Assembly (NCBI RefSeq): GCF_032854445.1
Contig: NC_088298.1
Coordinates: forward strand, 17,133,976 to 17,197,975
Direction of reading: 5' to 3'
Origin: Liolophura sinensis
Taxonomy: Eukaryota > Mollusca > Polyplacophora > Chitonida > Chitonidae
DNA length: 64,000 bases
The notes under the pieces: generated by a model
What the model was told of the DNA's origin: nothing
The model's database searches: none
The model's input: only the letters and a program-made list of their open reading frames with translations
Program-made: the position numbers and the translations under genes
Shown here: positions 36,205 to 49,800 of the stretch, piece by piece
How the letters are laid out: the number at the start of each line of letters is the position of its first letter
Position numbering within the stretch: position 1 is the first letter of the stretch

Positions 36205-36432
36205 ACCGTGCCTACATGTACAGGTACACCTACCAGATTTCTAGTCCTCTCACACCCTACTGTGCATACATGTACAGGTACACCTACCAGATTTTTAGTC
36301 CTCTTGCACCCTACTGTGCATACATGTACAGGTACACCTACCAGATTTTTAGTCCTCTTGCACCCTACCGTGCATACATGTACAGGTACACCTACCAGAT
36401 TTTTGGTCCTCACCACCCTACTGTGCCTACAT
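36205..36432. repeat. 54-bp tandem repeat
   Basis: About four and a half units running catacatgtacaggtacacc, taccagatttttagtcctct, tgcaccctactgtg. The open frames of 139-152 codons over it are artefacts of the multiple-of-three period. Confidence 0.9.
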
Positions 36433-36439
36433 GTAACTT

Positions 36440-39400
36440 GTACATGTAGGTATGAAACTGCATGTAGACATGTTCCTGTATGTACATGTACATGTATGAG
36501 TGTACATGTCAGTGTGCAGGTTTGTAGCTGTCCATCCTGTACAAGCACAGGTATACAGTATCTATACCTGCAGGCATTTCAACTTAAAAACACTACATTG
36601 GTGACAGATGTTTTTCCTTTTTTTTTTGGAAAAATTTTTGATTTCATGCAAAATAGTGAAAATTAGTGTTTAAAGGACACATAAATTTACATGTTACTCT
36701 GCATGCAATCGTACACATACACGCAAACAGTGATTTAGAGGACATTTTACGTCACACTGTGACATTCACTTAAGTACTGCTCTAAAGTTGTTGTCTCCAG
36801 TACAGGAGCGTTTACACCATGCATGTCAGCCTAACATCACTAATGCCATGAACAGTTTTTACTGCGTGACGTCACCAGTCAAAAACACGCCGACTACAGG
36901 AGCGCACAGGTAAAAATTCTGTACCTGTATTCTTCTTTTGGGGCGACCTGGGTTATAATAAATCGAGGGAAAGATCTTACAGGCTATACAGTTAATACTT
37001 AAATGTACGGTATATGTGAGTGTCCTTTTTAGAGCTTTTAGAAATCGTGACAACGTTCTCTTTTAAATGAGTCACTACTTCTGACACAGTCTACAAAATA
37101 CTCTTTATGATATTTCGTAATGTTGGACATGATCCATTTTATTCTTTGTATGTACAAGTTTTAATTCAACAGTAAACCTCAATGCACATAGGAGCTCCAG
37201 ACCAAACTCTCTCATCTCAACCAGACTGTTCCGTAGGGTTGTACTGTACATGTAATTGCTTGTGTACATGTACATGGGTACGAAATAAAGATAGGACTGA
37301 ACTGGATTAGTTCAATAATAAAATGGTATTGTCATCAGCGACCTGAACACTGAATGGAGGGCATTAAGTCGGTCCTGCATTACCATAAAGTTCTTTGTCA
37401 CCTGACAGAAAATAGGCATAAAATATATCTACATGGATGCTATTACAACACAAAACACGTCCTAAAAATGAAATCTTCTCTTTTTCATTTTATAGGCATA
37501 ACTTTTTCATTATTCTTAAATAAAATATAATCTTCATTTTTCGCAAGGTACATGTACTTTTCATATATCCTTTAATGTTCATGTACGTCAAATATTCATG
37601 TATAACAAAAGATTTTATTCATGTTCTATCCTACACCCACTTCCTTCATCAGTACAGCCAATCCCTACGTATACAATATACAATATAAACCTCATGGTGA
37701 GAAATCACTACATACAATGAAACTATTATAATGTAAGGCTACTAAAAGAGTATGCCCAGGAAATATTATGAAAATACAAGTATGTTCCTCCCTACTTCTT
37801 TCACAGTGGGCTCAACATGAAAACCATGTACTGAGCAACCTATATCACATGTACTTGTTCACATCCACATCATGATGTGTTATTTTGTTCTTCCTGCTTC
37901 ACCATAAAGTGTACATATATGTACTTCTTTTTATGTGTGCAGTAAAGCCTTGTAGATGATCACTGTACACATATACAGAACTCAAATTTGATAACTGAAG
38001 GACTGACCAGTGCAAATCAAATTCAGGGGTCAAAAAAGTTCAGTCATTTATCCATTTTTTTAAAAGCTCAAAATAAAACTGAAGACAACAAATGGATTCC
38101 AGGTCATCACAAAGATGACTTCATCAACTTAAAAAAGTGGCACTTCACCATCACAGAAAGAAAGGTTAACTTTGGCCTTACCACAGTTTCAAATTTATGA
38201 GGGCTTGGATGTTATCCTGGGCACATGCTGTTGCTGTTGAACGAAGGTAGTTTTGCCCAGTCATTAAAGACTGGTGATACAGTAAGACCAGAATTTGAAA
38301 TCAGGCCGTCCAACTTTTCCCTATCTCCTCAATGTTAATTTCTGTCATAATAGGGCCTCTCAAAGACACTGAGACACGCAGCTGGCTAAATACCTATGGT
38401 GCCATGTGCAAACTATGTCATATGTCATATTATACAAGATTAGCCTCCATTCCAACTGAAACCAGCCACACTGGGATATTGCTCTGAATTGGACAGGATC
38501 TGCCCAATGTTTGCAGCTTTCACTCTAAAGCGCCCCATCCATCAACACATACATTTAAAACAGGACAGCTGCAGTACTGTCTAAGGGCAACTGCACGCTG
38601 CTTAAAACAAAGATGGACGACAGTTTCTACTGCTTCTTTAATTTAGTATTAATTAACATTGTTCCTCACAAAAAAACTGGGCAGTCTGCAGCAGCCTTCT
38701 AAAAAGACTTATACCCATCCCCATAGGGCTACAGCCACCCATCATGCCTATGAATTAAATATTAATACACACTTTGTCATGAAACCCTTGTCATATAATG
38801 TCATTACAGACCTCTAAGGGTGGCTTATATATACTGAAACGCAGGGACTACTGGCCACCCTTAGCCCCAGAGTTATATGGACCCGATTCTGGTATAATGC
38901 TTACAAAGAGCTACCCTCTCATTTAATTCTGATGTATTCGCCTTGAATATATTCGTCCTGAAATACACATATACATGTAGCTTGGCAATGCTGAAAGCCA
39001 AAATATTTACGCACATTTTGCCATTCTCCTGTAAATCTAAGCCGAAGTCAAAAATGGTCTAGTATTTAGCCGGTCGACACGCGCTGCCATGTTTTCAAAA
39101 TCAACCAGGCAAGCATGCGCGTCAAGCAACAACCCGATTTATTAGGTCACGATGTCAACAAGGGATGAGAGTGTAAGTCTCAACTGTGAATTATCTTGAA
39201 TATACCGGCCTTGAAAGCTACAGAATGTGGCAAAATCGGCAGAGGAACAGAGAATGTCTTGGTGAATATAATTCATTGGGGTTTTGTGATTGAAAGATCA
39301 CAGCCGAGATCCTTGGCTAGGTCCCTGGGGATCAGGTCAAAATGTCCTCTAGGAAGAAAGCCCTCTACCTAAAAATATCAAGTCCACAACAGATCGCCGT

Positions 39401-40166
39401 ATTCATTTCTCTATACAACAACAATCATATTTAAATGCAATCAGTTTACAAAGTCCAGAAATAATTTAAAAATCTGTATTTTACAATAGCAACATTTACA
39501 GGGTTTTCATTTAGAATTGGAGAAAGAGGACAGAGTTCAAAAGTAGGCCACTGAATTGAAAGTAATGATGCCATAATTTCTATTGATTTAAATAGTAAGA
39601 ATATTCAAAGTAGGCGACTACGGGGATGGCAGTAGACAGCTGTCTGCAGCCTGCTACTTGCCCCCTTTGAACACCCTGCATTTATGGGCCATATATATAT
39701 ATAAAACAGATATAGAATCCATACAGAAAGATCACAGGCATTCACAGAAGCCCATGCCTCCAGATTAAACATGCATTATATATATAGGGCGTTTAGGTAG
39801 ATGGCAATCTGGCGGGAGGGCGTTCTGACCGCAATTCCGTCCCTGTATTCCTACAAATACATGAGCAGACTAAAATAAAGCCATTTCCTCTAGGATTCAA
39901 AATTTAAAGATTTGCACTAACGGAATGAAAGGAAACAAAATGTAGAATCTACATGTGGGCTTATTCTATTCCAGCTGTAACAGTTATCGATTTGTTCTGT
40001 TCAACCGACTACGTCCAACGGTGGCAAACCATATTCAACTATCACTGGCAGACACCCATTTATTGGATGACTACTCATATGTATGACCGTAAAGCCGCAT
40101 AAAAATACTTAGCAAAATATGTGTACATCAAGAAACTCCGGCTCGCATCGCGTAAACTATACTTAC
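36440..40166. other. First NT5C3 intron, upstream part
   Basis: Non-repetitive intronic DNA with no supported gene on either strand. One short phrase, ATG at 39152 followed by tcaacaagggatgagagt and gtaagt, resembles a tiny first exon on the + strand, but nothing downstream joins to it in phase. Confidence 0.45.
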
Positions 40167-40225
40167 ATGCACTCGAGGACGGCAACAGCGGTCTTGTCAT
40201 TTGACATTCATGGTCTGTGTTTATA
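40167..40225 (-). other. NT5C3B: Probable 5' non-coding exon of NT5C3 with upstream ORF
   Basis: The complementary strand reads an ATG at 40207-40205 followed by SNDKTAVAVLEC and a strong donor TGCAT|gtaagt. If spliced to the acceptor at 35965, this frame continues MKDKPG and stops, out of frame with the main ATG. It would thus be a 19-codon upstream ORF. The exon's upstream limit is not determined. An alternative is that another exon between them restores the frame. Confidence 0.45.
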
Positions 40226-40812
40226 AACGGAAATAGAACCTTGAAAGGTCAAAGTTCATAGCGCATTAATTTGTGGAATCTTTTACATTGTGATTTACAC
40301 AACTGAAACGTGTTTATGCTATACAGTTTTCTACCAGTCTTTTTTTTTATACCATACATTTTTAATTATGTGGATTTCAAAATATTAGCGTGTGTTCTTT
40401 TGGAATTCTCCTCGCGTATTGTTGTTGCTATTTTGTCTACCAGTCGGAAGCCGCAGTCGTATTTGTAGGGGTGTTGTTTGGTCCACCAAGGCTCCAGATT
40501 TGAAACTTGCTGTAACTTGTCATTTCTAGAGGTGTGAAATTTGCGAGCTTATCGAAGGACATGCAAAAGTGACTATTGTTCTACGTAAGGACTGTAATTT
40601 TAACACATGTCCTTAATCCATTGTGCATGGACATGATTTAACGCGACGGGATCGGACAAATCGAGCATGGGACCATTTAGCTTGTTGCTGTTGTTGTTGT
40701 TGTTTTATTATTATACAAATGCAGATTTAACTGCTTGCACTTCGTCAGTTAAAATCTTTCATTTAAAATTTTAACCGCTAACCTGTGCAAGAATCATCTC
40801 CATAAGAGAACA
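40226..40812. promoter_or_regulatory. Divergent promoter region between NT5C3 (-) and CCDC14 (+)
   Basis: About 600 bp separates the first exons of two genes pointing away from each other. The stretch has more CG dinucleotides than its surroundings (gcgcgt-, ctcgcg-, acgcgacgggatcgg-type runs) and no clear TATA box, which suits a housekeeping bidirectional promoter. It contains a short gttgttgtt run at about 40685-40702. The transcription starts are not determined. Confidence 0.5.
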
Positions 40813-40820
40813 ATGATACG
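40813..40820 (+). CDS. CCDC14: CCDC14 exon 1, start codon micro-coding segment
   Basis: Only ATG ATA CG is coding before the donor gtaagc. With the first base of the next exon it gives MIRHDGGLKKRSR, in phase with everything downstream. The 5' UTR lies to the left. The donor is strong and the join is the only in-phase start I found. Confidence 0.65.
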
Positions 40821-43800
40821 GTAAGCTTTCAACATAATTGTGACTTAGTCCAGTTGGTTGCCAACTTGCCATGTGCTTGCATTGTAAATGTGTAAACTCA
40901 GACATCAGTATACAGTTTTATTGACATCTTTCCAAAAGAGCATGGAGAATGTTCCAAACTCCTATTTCTTTGTGCACATGACTTTATAAATAAGACACTT
41001 TTCCGTCGCTTAATGTTAACTACATGTACTTAAGGTAACTTTAAATAAAGACAAGGGATTGATTTAGTTTACGTTTTTATGCAAATGTCAGATACTTTCT
41101 ACAACTGCTCAGATGGATACTGAACAATGTTACATATGTATCATCCACGAAAAGGGCCACCCCCTTCCTATCCTTACACACACACACCTTATGGTGCTCC
41201 ATGTCAAGCAAAAATATGGAGCTTGTCAAGCAAAAACATTTCCTAAACATAATTTGCCTACTTTTCTGTTGTGGATCACAGAGAACAAAATATACCCTAC
41301 TGGCTCATTTGAAAAATGAATGAATGCTTTGTGTTTAACATCGCTCTTAGCAGTTTTTCAGCCACGACGAACAGTCATGAGGTGTGTGTACATTTACTGT
41401 GTCTTCTTGTGGTAGAGCAAGTCCATGCCGCCAAAGCGCTGTCGCCATTGAAATATCATGCCAATGACACCAGACATGACAACCCACCCACCCATTATAT
41501 AGTCACCAAGCCAATTGGTACTGTTTCCTTGCTCTAACCTCTCAGTGCTGAGCACCAAATGAGGCAGCAACAAGTACCATTTTCACAATCTTTGGTATGA
41601 CCTGACCCGGGTTTGATCTTGGGTCTCTTGACTTTGAGGCTCTAAACATTAAGCCACCAAAGTGGTCTCACCTGAAGCGGTCCCTGTCCACCATGTTGTC
41701 AAGAATCAATTTCCGCTCAAGGTATCATGCACCAACAGCAAAAGCAAGAAGGTGTGGGTCTACTATCATACGGAATTTCAGTTGTGAAGTTGACAATATT
41801 TTGAAAAACTGTGGTATGTTCATTTGAGGTCTTGGGGATATTTTGCTTTTGGTGAGCCATAGCTTTGATATGGGGAATATATTATTAGGGAGTGTATTTC
41901 TGCTTGGCGTGGTGACACCCTGGTTAAAGTGAAAGACAGCACCTGACTAATGTTTATGTCGACTGAAAAACTACCATTCAAAGTATTTTAAACCAGCGCA
42001 AAGTATTTTTGTAGATTTTTTTCAACCCAGTAAAAGTTTAAGTCTTGTTAGTTTTAAACTTCATCTTGATACAGCTTAAACGCGTCTCCATTATCAACAG
42101 CAAGGTGACGTTACATTTACTCTAGCTCTGTAATGTCGAAGCTATTTTCCATATTATAGTGAAAACAGTAGTCTAGGGCAAATAAAAGTTGTGGATTTGA
42201 ATGATGAAGGTGATAAATAGCAATAAATAGCTTTATTGGAAATTGGACATATTGGAAGAATATTTCTCCCAGTGCTTGAACTATTGATACAGCAGACCTA
42301 CTGTATCATTTACAAGAAACCCTGTTTAAATAGCCTAGCTGTATTTCCCTTTCCAGGTTCTTCCTGGTTCAGGTCGTAGCCTACGTAGGGGTTGTGGTAG
42401 TGATTTTGACCCCTATTAAAAATTTACAAAAAAAAAAAAAAAAAAAAAATTACAATAGGATTGTTGTACAACTAGATTCATGCTCAATTCTGAAACAAAT
42501 TAAAATAAATCCAAGCACCACTGGGGCTGATCTTGGCATTCAGCTGTCACTGAATTTTATGATTCAGTTTTGTGGTGGTGGCTTCTAAGATGAGAGCAGT
42601 GCTGACCTAATTATTGTGAAAATCAGAGAAAGCACCTCGGCTTGAACACGGTGTTTCAAGAATTTTACTGTACTTTATGATAGAAAACAGAAAAAAAACT
42701 TCCCTGGTATGCAAAAAAGACAAACTAGCAGAATTTAAATTCTTCAGTTCTCTTAAACATAGAGAGAAAAAGTATATCACAAGATTTTATTTATTTATTT
42801 ATTTATTTGATTGGTGTTTTACGCCGTACTCAAGAATATTTCACTTATACGACGGCAGTCAGCATCATGGTGGGTGGAAACCGGGCAGAGCCCGGGGGAA
42901 ACCCACAACCATCCACAGGTTGCTGGCAGACCTTCCCACTTACGGCCAGAGAGGAAGACAGCATGAGCTGGACTTAAACTCACAGCGAGAGATTTAATTA
43001 ATTTAAACATTGTCCAGTGAGATGCCGTCTTCTGATTCCACAAATCTTTGATATCTCTGATAAATTTTTCACCGACTCTGATATTTGTTATTTAGAAACT
43101 GCTGATTAAACGATGAAAAGAAAGACCTAAAATGCATTTGTATAATTTGAACCACGTGTTGAAGTTGGCCTAGAGTCTTATGGGGAGATGAAACAGATCT
43201 GTCCCACAACACAGTGCCCTCTAGGCTATACGTAACTAAATCATTGTAAATCTCAAAATGATGTCTTATGCAGTAGATCTGTGTTATATGTATCTTCATG
43301 AAGTGAATAGATAAATGCTACCTCACAGCATAGACTGCGCAATCTGATAGCGATGTCTTTGATTGAATAAAATTCTCAAGATGTCTGCCTTGATTTACGC
43401 CAGCCATTTGTGAGATGTTGACATTTTGTTTTACATGTTATTCGGTTAGAATAGTAAAATATGATACTTTTTAGAAAGTTTGAGAATCCTGCTTTCGACT
43501 GAAATATGTTTTAGCCAGGTGCTGCCTTTGTCCTTTAAACTGATGGGTGCAGGTCTACTTTGAGCTTTGAAGGTACATGCGTTCACCTATTACCCACTAG
43601 TAAACTTCCAAACATACATACTTGCATACATATATACGCACCGGAGTAGTTGCAGGTAATCTGATTTATGCTTTGAAAATGAAAACTTGTCACACTCTGT
43701 CTGACATTGTATAGAATTTGCTGAAGACCACATGCCTTCCACAAATGTGACATTCGTCATACATGTATGTCACACATGGGAAAGTTTGCCAGTTATTCAC

Positions 43801-46800
43801 CTGAAGGCAGTGGTTTACTCTGGACATGCTGGACACTCAGGTCCCCCCCCCCCCACCTCCCCCACTCATTAAACTGGCTAGCATGATTTAACTAAACTAT
43901 TCTGGGGGTTGAAAATGGAGTTAAACAACAATCAAGTAAATAAGTATATAAATAAACGAATTATGAAATTCTCCTTCTGTTTTTTTAAGCTTTCCAGTAT
44001 GGGTGATCCCAGTTGACGTATCTTCCATATGAAGACGTGTGATAACCTGGTGGTAAATGTGCTGGCTCAAGACCAGGTGTTGAAGACATCAAGCCCTTGA
44101 TAAAGATGCCTCCGAAAGCCAAGAAAACTCTCATCACAACAATACCATGCTCTCGCTTTAAGTCAAAGGTATGGCTCAAATTTAGACGTACTCTACATTG
44201 TAAGAATTTTATGTTCAAAGCATAAATTCAGCTGGTTAGCATGCTACTGCAGCGTAATGACCCAGAAGCCTCTCACCAATGTGGTCGCTGTGAGTTCAAG
44301 TCCAGCTCATGCTGGCTTCCTCTCTGGCCGTAAATGGGAAAGCCTGCAGCAACCTGCGGATGGTTGTGGGTTTCCCCAGGCTCTGCCCGGTTTCCTCCCA
44401 CCATAATGCTGAACGGCGTTGTATAAGTGAAATACTTACAGCATAAAGCACCAATCAATGTGACATCTGATTACCACAAACATGACTCTTAACATGTACA
44501 TTAGACCTACAGTGTTGATCTTCTTGACAAAGGGGATAAAATTTTTTAAGACGTTTTAGCCAAATTCTTTACTTCACTGCCTTAGTCCCCTTTTATAGTG
44601 TAAAGCGTATGTAATAGTACCTACTGTAAATCTTCAACCTTTTCCACAACTAAACACTTTTTCCTGAGGAATTTATGCATACAATTGTTAGGAAAATGAG
44701 GCTAAAAATGACCTGTTTGTGTCATTAAAGATGCAAACTGTGCTCTGACCAATGTGGTCACTGTGAGCTCAAGTCCAGCTCATGCTGGCTACCTCTCTGA
44801 ATGTACGTGGGAAGGTCTGGCAACAACATGCAGATGGTCGTGGGTTTTCTCCCCACCATAATGCTGGCCACTGTTGTATAAGTGAAATATTCTTGAGTAG
44901 GACATAAAACACCACTCAAATAAATAAATAAATAAATCCTAAAACTGTGCAAATTATTTCTCTGCACCCCATAGCTCTCTCAAAATGTTGAAAAATATTG
45001 GTTGCAGAGGTGGTTGAAAAGGTTGAAGAATTAGGGTACATGGTAGGGGGCCTCCCTGGCTCAGTTGGTTAGCGCAGTGTAATGACCCAGGAGCCTCTCA
45101 CCAATGCAGTTGCTGTGAGTTCAAGTCCAACTCATGCTGGCTTCCTTTCCGGTCATACGTGGGAAGATCCCTCAGCAACCTGCGGATGGTCGTGGGTTTC
45201 CCTTTTGCTCTGCCCGGTTTCCACCCACCATAATGCTGGCTGTCGTCGTATAAGTGAAATATTCTTGAGTACAGCGTCAAACACCAATCAAATAAATAAA
45301 TAAATAAATCTTTATTTTGTCAGAGTAAAGCTGCTTCAAAGAGTAAAACAGGCCCAGGTAGATCTGCCAGTGGAGTACAAATACCCAGGACTGGAAGGTC
45401 AGCTGGTTTTTTTTGTTTTTTTTTGGGGGGGGGGGGATATTTTTTGCTCCCATTTTATTTTTTTCATGCATACATGTACGTAGAGATGTGGATCATTCTA
45501 CACAGATAATGTTATGATAATACCTTTTGGCTTTATTATTTAGGCTAACTGCATGTACATTGCTTAGGGCTCAGGTGGATAAAGACGGAGCTCACTGCAA
45601 CTACCTGTTTTAGGCCCTTTGATTATGCCAATGAGGTTGCGTGTTCAAATCCAGCTCTTGCCATTTTGGTTGTATCTTTAAGTTGAGAGGTTGGTTAGGT
45701 ACATTGCAAACGTTGACAGCTTCTTTCAGGCACTTCAGTTTCCTTCGTTGATAATCCTGACTGCCATTGTAGAAGTAAAAAATTATTGAGTACATTGTAA
45801 ACACCAGTGAAAACAATATTTAAATACATCCTGTGGGTGCGGGTATGTTGGAGGTGTGCATTTGGAAGGATTAAATACAAAAGGCCTGGAATTGTGATTT
45901 TGACATGTACTTTTCCATTGGTTTTCTGTTCTTGTTCGTTGTTTTTTTTTTTTTTTTTTGTTAATGAGTTGTAAATTCTGTAATCTCAATTACATCTAAT
46001 TAATTATCAGATCTAAATAATTTTCCAGTAATAAACCTGCGGATGGTTTCCCCAGGGATCTGACCAGTTTCCTCCATCCACAATGCTGGCCACGATCATA
46101 TACAATATAAATGAAATATTGAAATGAAAACACCAATCAGATAAACAAATTACATTATCCAATGATAATCATATCATTTTAATCTTAACCAGCCATGATG
46201 GTGGCCTCAAGAAGCGGAGTCGTCCCCCTGTTTCCAAACCCCGTGCTGGATACACTCTTTACTCTAGCGATTCTGAGGAGCGGATTGGAGAGGTTGATAA
46301 GGGACTTAATCGATGTGCAAGTATCGTCAAGCAGATGTTGGAGGTTCGTAAAGGTGAGCTCTCAGTCTTTTACATTTACTTGCTTAATAGAAAATATTTT
46401 TTCGCCAATATGCAACTTTCTCTTTGTCACCTGTAATATAAAGCTGAAGGGCCTTCTTTTGTCATAGCCCGAGTAGCCCGAGGCGGGGTTTTGAGTTTTA
46501 CATTTTTGTCATCAAACATGAAAGCATGGTGAAAGTCCAGCTGTATCGTGTTACTTGTCAAAATGTTACACAGCTTTTGCTGATATTAATATACGGATCA
46601 CCTTTCTCGCCTTCAAGAACTTAAAGTTCACAAGGTCAGCACCTCCGTTTACTCCATCGTTCGTCCATTCGCAAAAATATCTTTTTGTGAAATTTTTCAG
46701 GCGTCCATTTTCTAGGAAATGCAATCGAAAAAAACGTGTAGTTATCTGACATTTCTGACAGGTGACATGGTACTGTATGACTTTTTCTACCTTCAGCAGT

Positions 46801-49800
46801 AAAAGAGTTTGACCTTGAAACTCTCTTATCAGTTAAATTTAATGGGTCCTTTGTCAAACACTAGTCAGCTTTTCCCCTCTAACTCATAGTTTGGAGCACC
46901 CGGGTTCACCCCACCGAGTGGGATATGATAAATAACATGGAGCTGAATGGGTGAATTGCTGAGATTTGCCTATGCCTGAAGTATAAAGTGGCACAGGACA
47001 TTGAAACTATCATATCTGAAGACTAGATTCATGCTGATTACTTTTCCTGAAAGAATTTTTTAACTAAAGGCTATATTTTTCATTCTTTGTGCTAAAGTTT
47101 AAATTCAATGTCTATCTCACCTGGGGTGAGTTGGGTCTGTTTTCACCTCCAGTACTCTTGTCATGTGACTAAAGAGTGTACTGATGATTGGCTCACATCA
47201 GCTATGACATCATCAAAAAACTATAATGAATTGTATTTTGAAGGTGTGGGTAAAGTGCCAAAAGGAGACCTGAAGATGGTGGCGCCCCCCAGCAGCAAGC
47301 CTCGTCAAGCAGTCACAAGGGAGATTATTCATCCCGCTGCCAACCCCACCCACAGCCCTAAGCAATTGAATCAAGTCCCTGTTGTTATTCCCACTGCTGA
47401 CATGGATGGTAAGCCACTGGATTAATAAATGCCTTTCAACAAGTGCTTCCTCTCTGGCCGTACATGGGAAAGTTTGTCAGTGGATGGTCGTGAATTTCCC
47501 CTGAGTTTAGCCTGATTTATTCCTAATGCCGGCCGCAGTTGTATAAGTGAAATACAAGTCAAATAAGTGCTTCCTAACTTGTAATCAGAACAGAAGTGAT
47601 GTATAGTCATGCACATTTTGGTGTTTGTCTCTGTTTTGCCAAAGACAGAGGATTTTGTGTGATGAAGTTTGAATAAAATAAATATTTGTTATGAATAATA
47701 TCTTAATATCTTCATATTTTAATATTCAACATTCTATTCATTATATATTTTGGAGCCTCTGTGGCACAGTTGGTTAGCGCGCTAGCGCAGCGTAATGACC
47801 CAGGAGCCTCTCACCAGTCACTGTGAGTTCAAGTTGAGCTCGTGCTGGCTTCCTCTCAGGCCACATGTGGGAAGGTCTTCCAGCAACCTGTGGATGGTCA
47901 TGGGTTTCATCCGGGCTCTGCTCGGTTTCATCCCACCATAATGCTGGCTGCCATCATATAAATGGAATATTCTTGAGTAAGGCGTAAAACACCAATCAAA
48001 TAAATACATAAATTATATATTACAAGGGCAGAACTGTAGACAAGGGCAGACTTATGTATGGAATAACTAAGGTTTGGGACATCTTGTATGTGTATGACAT
48101 TGTCTTGGTGTTTTATTATATCATCTCAGATTGAAGTGTCATGAAATAAGATTTTTCTTTTTTTCGACATCGCACATGTGATGGAAGTACCAAAAATCTC
48201 CATAAAGTACACTGTATGTGAAAGAACACATTTATCAGGAAATAAAATCAAGATATTTCATCTTTATATAAATAATAAATAAATTTTTATATGATAGTAG
48301 AATTTATTGTAAAATTAATACCCAACTGCTGTTAAGGTGGTTGAAATTTTAATTTAGTTATAAGTTTCTGATTTGGTACTAATTCACATGGTTGTATCTA
48401 CATGTGGCCGTTCATGCGTGTTCAAGAGATGGAGACAAACTCTAAAGCATCACTTTTGCCGTAGCCAATCCATTCTTGAGCTAAGGAGGCTGTGTGTTCA
48501 AATCGAGCTCTAGCTAGATCGGATGCACCTTTTAAATTTAGTCAGGAAGTCTAGTCAGGTACCAGTACAGGTGCCTGATATTAGAAGATGCATGGTTTAA
48601 TCCAAGTACTCTTGTTTCCTTACAGTACAATACTGATAATAATTAAGACCTCCTTACTATAAATTGACCGTTATTTGATAAAAGTTGTAAAACAGTCAAT
48701 CAAGTTAATGTGTATTTACCAGCAAACACTGGTATCAGTTAAATGTGTGATGAAATCTTGAATGTAGCATAAAAAATAAAGTCAAATTAGAAAGTCCAGA
48801 AAAGCTTGGACTGTTGGTATAGAAATTGTTGATGTGTGATAATAATCTAATAGTTAATAATAATTAAGTCGAGGCTCCATCACATACAAATAAAAGGTGA
48901 ATTTCAGTATTATTATTATTATTATATTATTATTATTATTATTATTATTGATTCCAGGTGCAACTATGAGTCTCAAACAGTGTATATTCAATAGTTGGAG
49001 TACACTGTGTGTACAGCTAACATTTTGCGTATGTAATCCTTTTCTTTTGCGTTCTTTTGTCTTTCATTTGCAGAATCTGTTCCACAGAAGAGAGGCCCGT
49101 CTACGCAACAGCCACAGAAGATGATGGTGCAACCACGGTTTAACAAACGGTTAGCGACTTCAACACCAGATCCAGATAAGATGGAACCAGAGGATACGGG
49201 AGCTTTGAATGGTTACATTCAGAAAACTGCTACTTCGGATCACTCAAGAAACAACACTCAAGGTATTCCAACAGTAAAATCTACGGGCACAAATCAGGGA
49301 GGTTTACTTCAGCAACTTCTGGATCATGATCCGAGGCAAGATCGTAGTCAATCTGCAGGAGGGTCTGTGGATCGTCAGGTTGTTATTGGTGTGCCGCAAG
49401 GAGCTGGCCTTCAACCACTACAGTTTAAAGAAAATTTAAATCCTATGGATCAGAGGTCTGGGTGTACTACAGGATCAGCACAACAGTACTTACAACCCAG
49501 GATTTCTCCAAGATTGATTCAGAATGGCCGGAATACTGCACAGTATCAGTGTCAGGCAGAGTTATCCGAGCAGCAGACTGGCTCAGGGTCTGGTGTGCAT
49601 TGGCAAACCTGTGTAAGTCAGGAGGTGAAGGGTGGACCTGTATGTTTAAATGAGGTGAGTCCAGTCCCTCAGACTTATGCGAGAACGTCCGACATACAGC
49701 CAGGGATGGAAAATTTTCTGGACGAAAGCGAATATCAGCAATTGCCAAGTCCACAATCTGTTTTCCAGTCATACAAAGGAATTTCCTCAAGAATGCCAGA

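Noticed and set aside
36129-36666. Repeated CTGTPTRFLVL-like and VGVPVHVCTVG-like proteins
   Set aside because: Product of a 54-bp array whose period is a multiple of three; no other coding evidence.
39152-39172. A first exon on the + strand beginning MSTRDES with donor gtaagt
   Set aside because: Its phase does not fit CCDC14 exon 2, and the ATG at 40813 does.
47108-47243. An ATG upstream of CCDC14 exon 3 making a 105-codon frame
   Set aside because: The frame before 47244 is intron; the acceptor at 47242-47243 and phase continuity with exon 2 give a better model.
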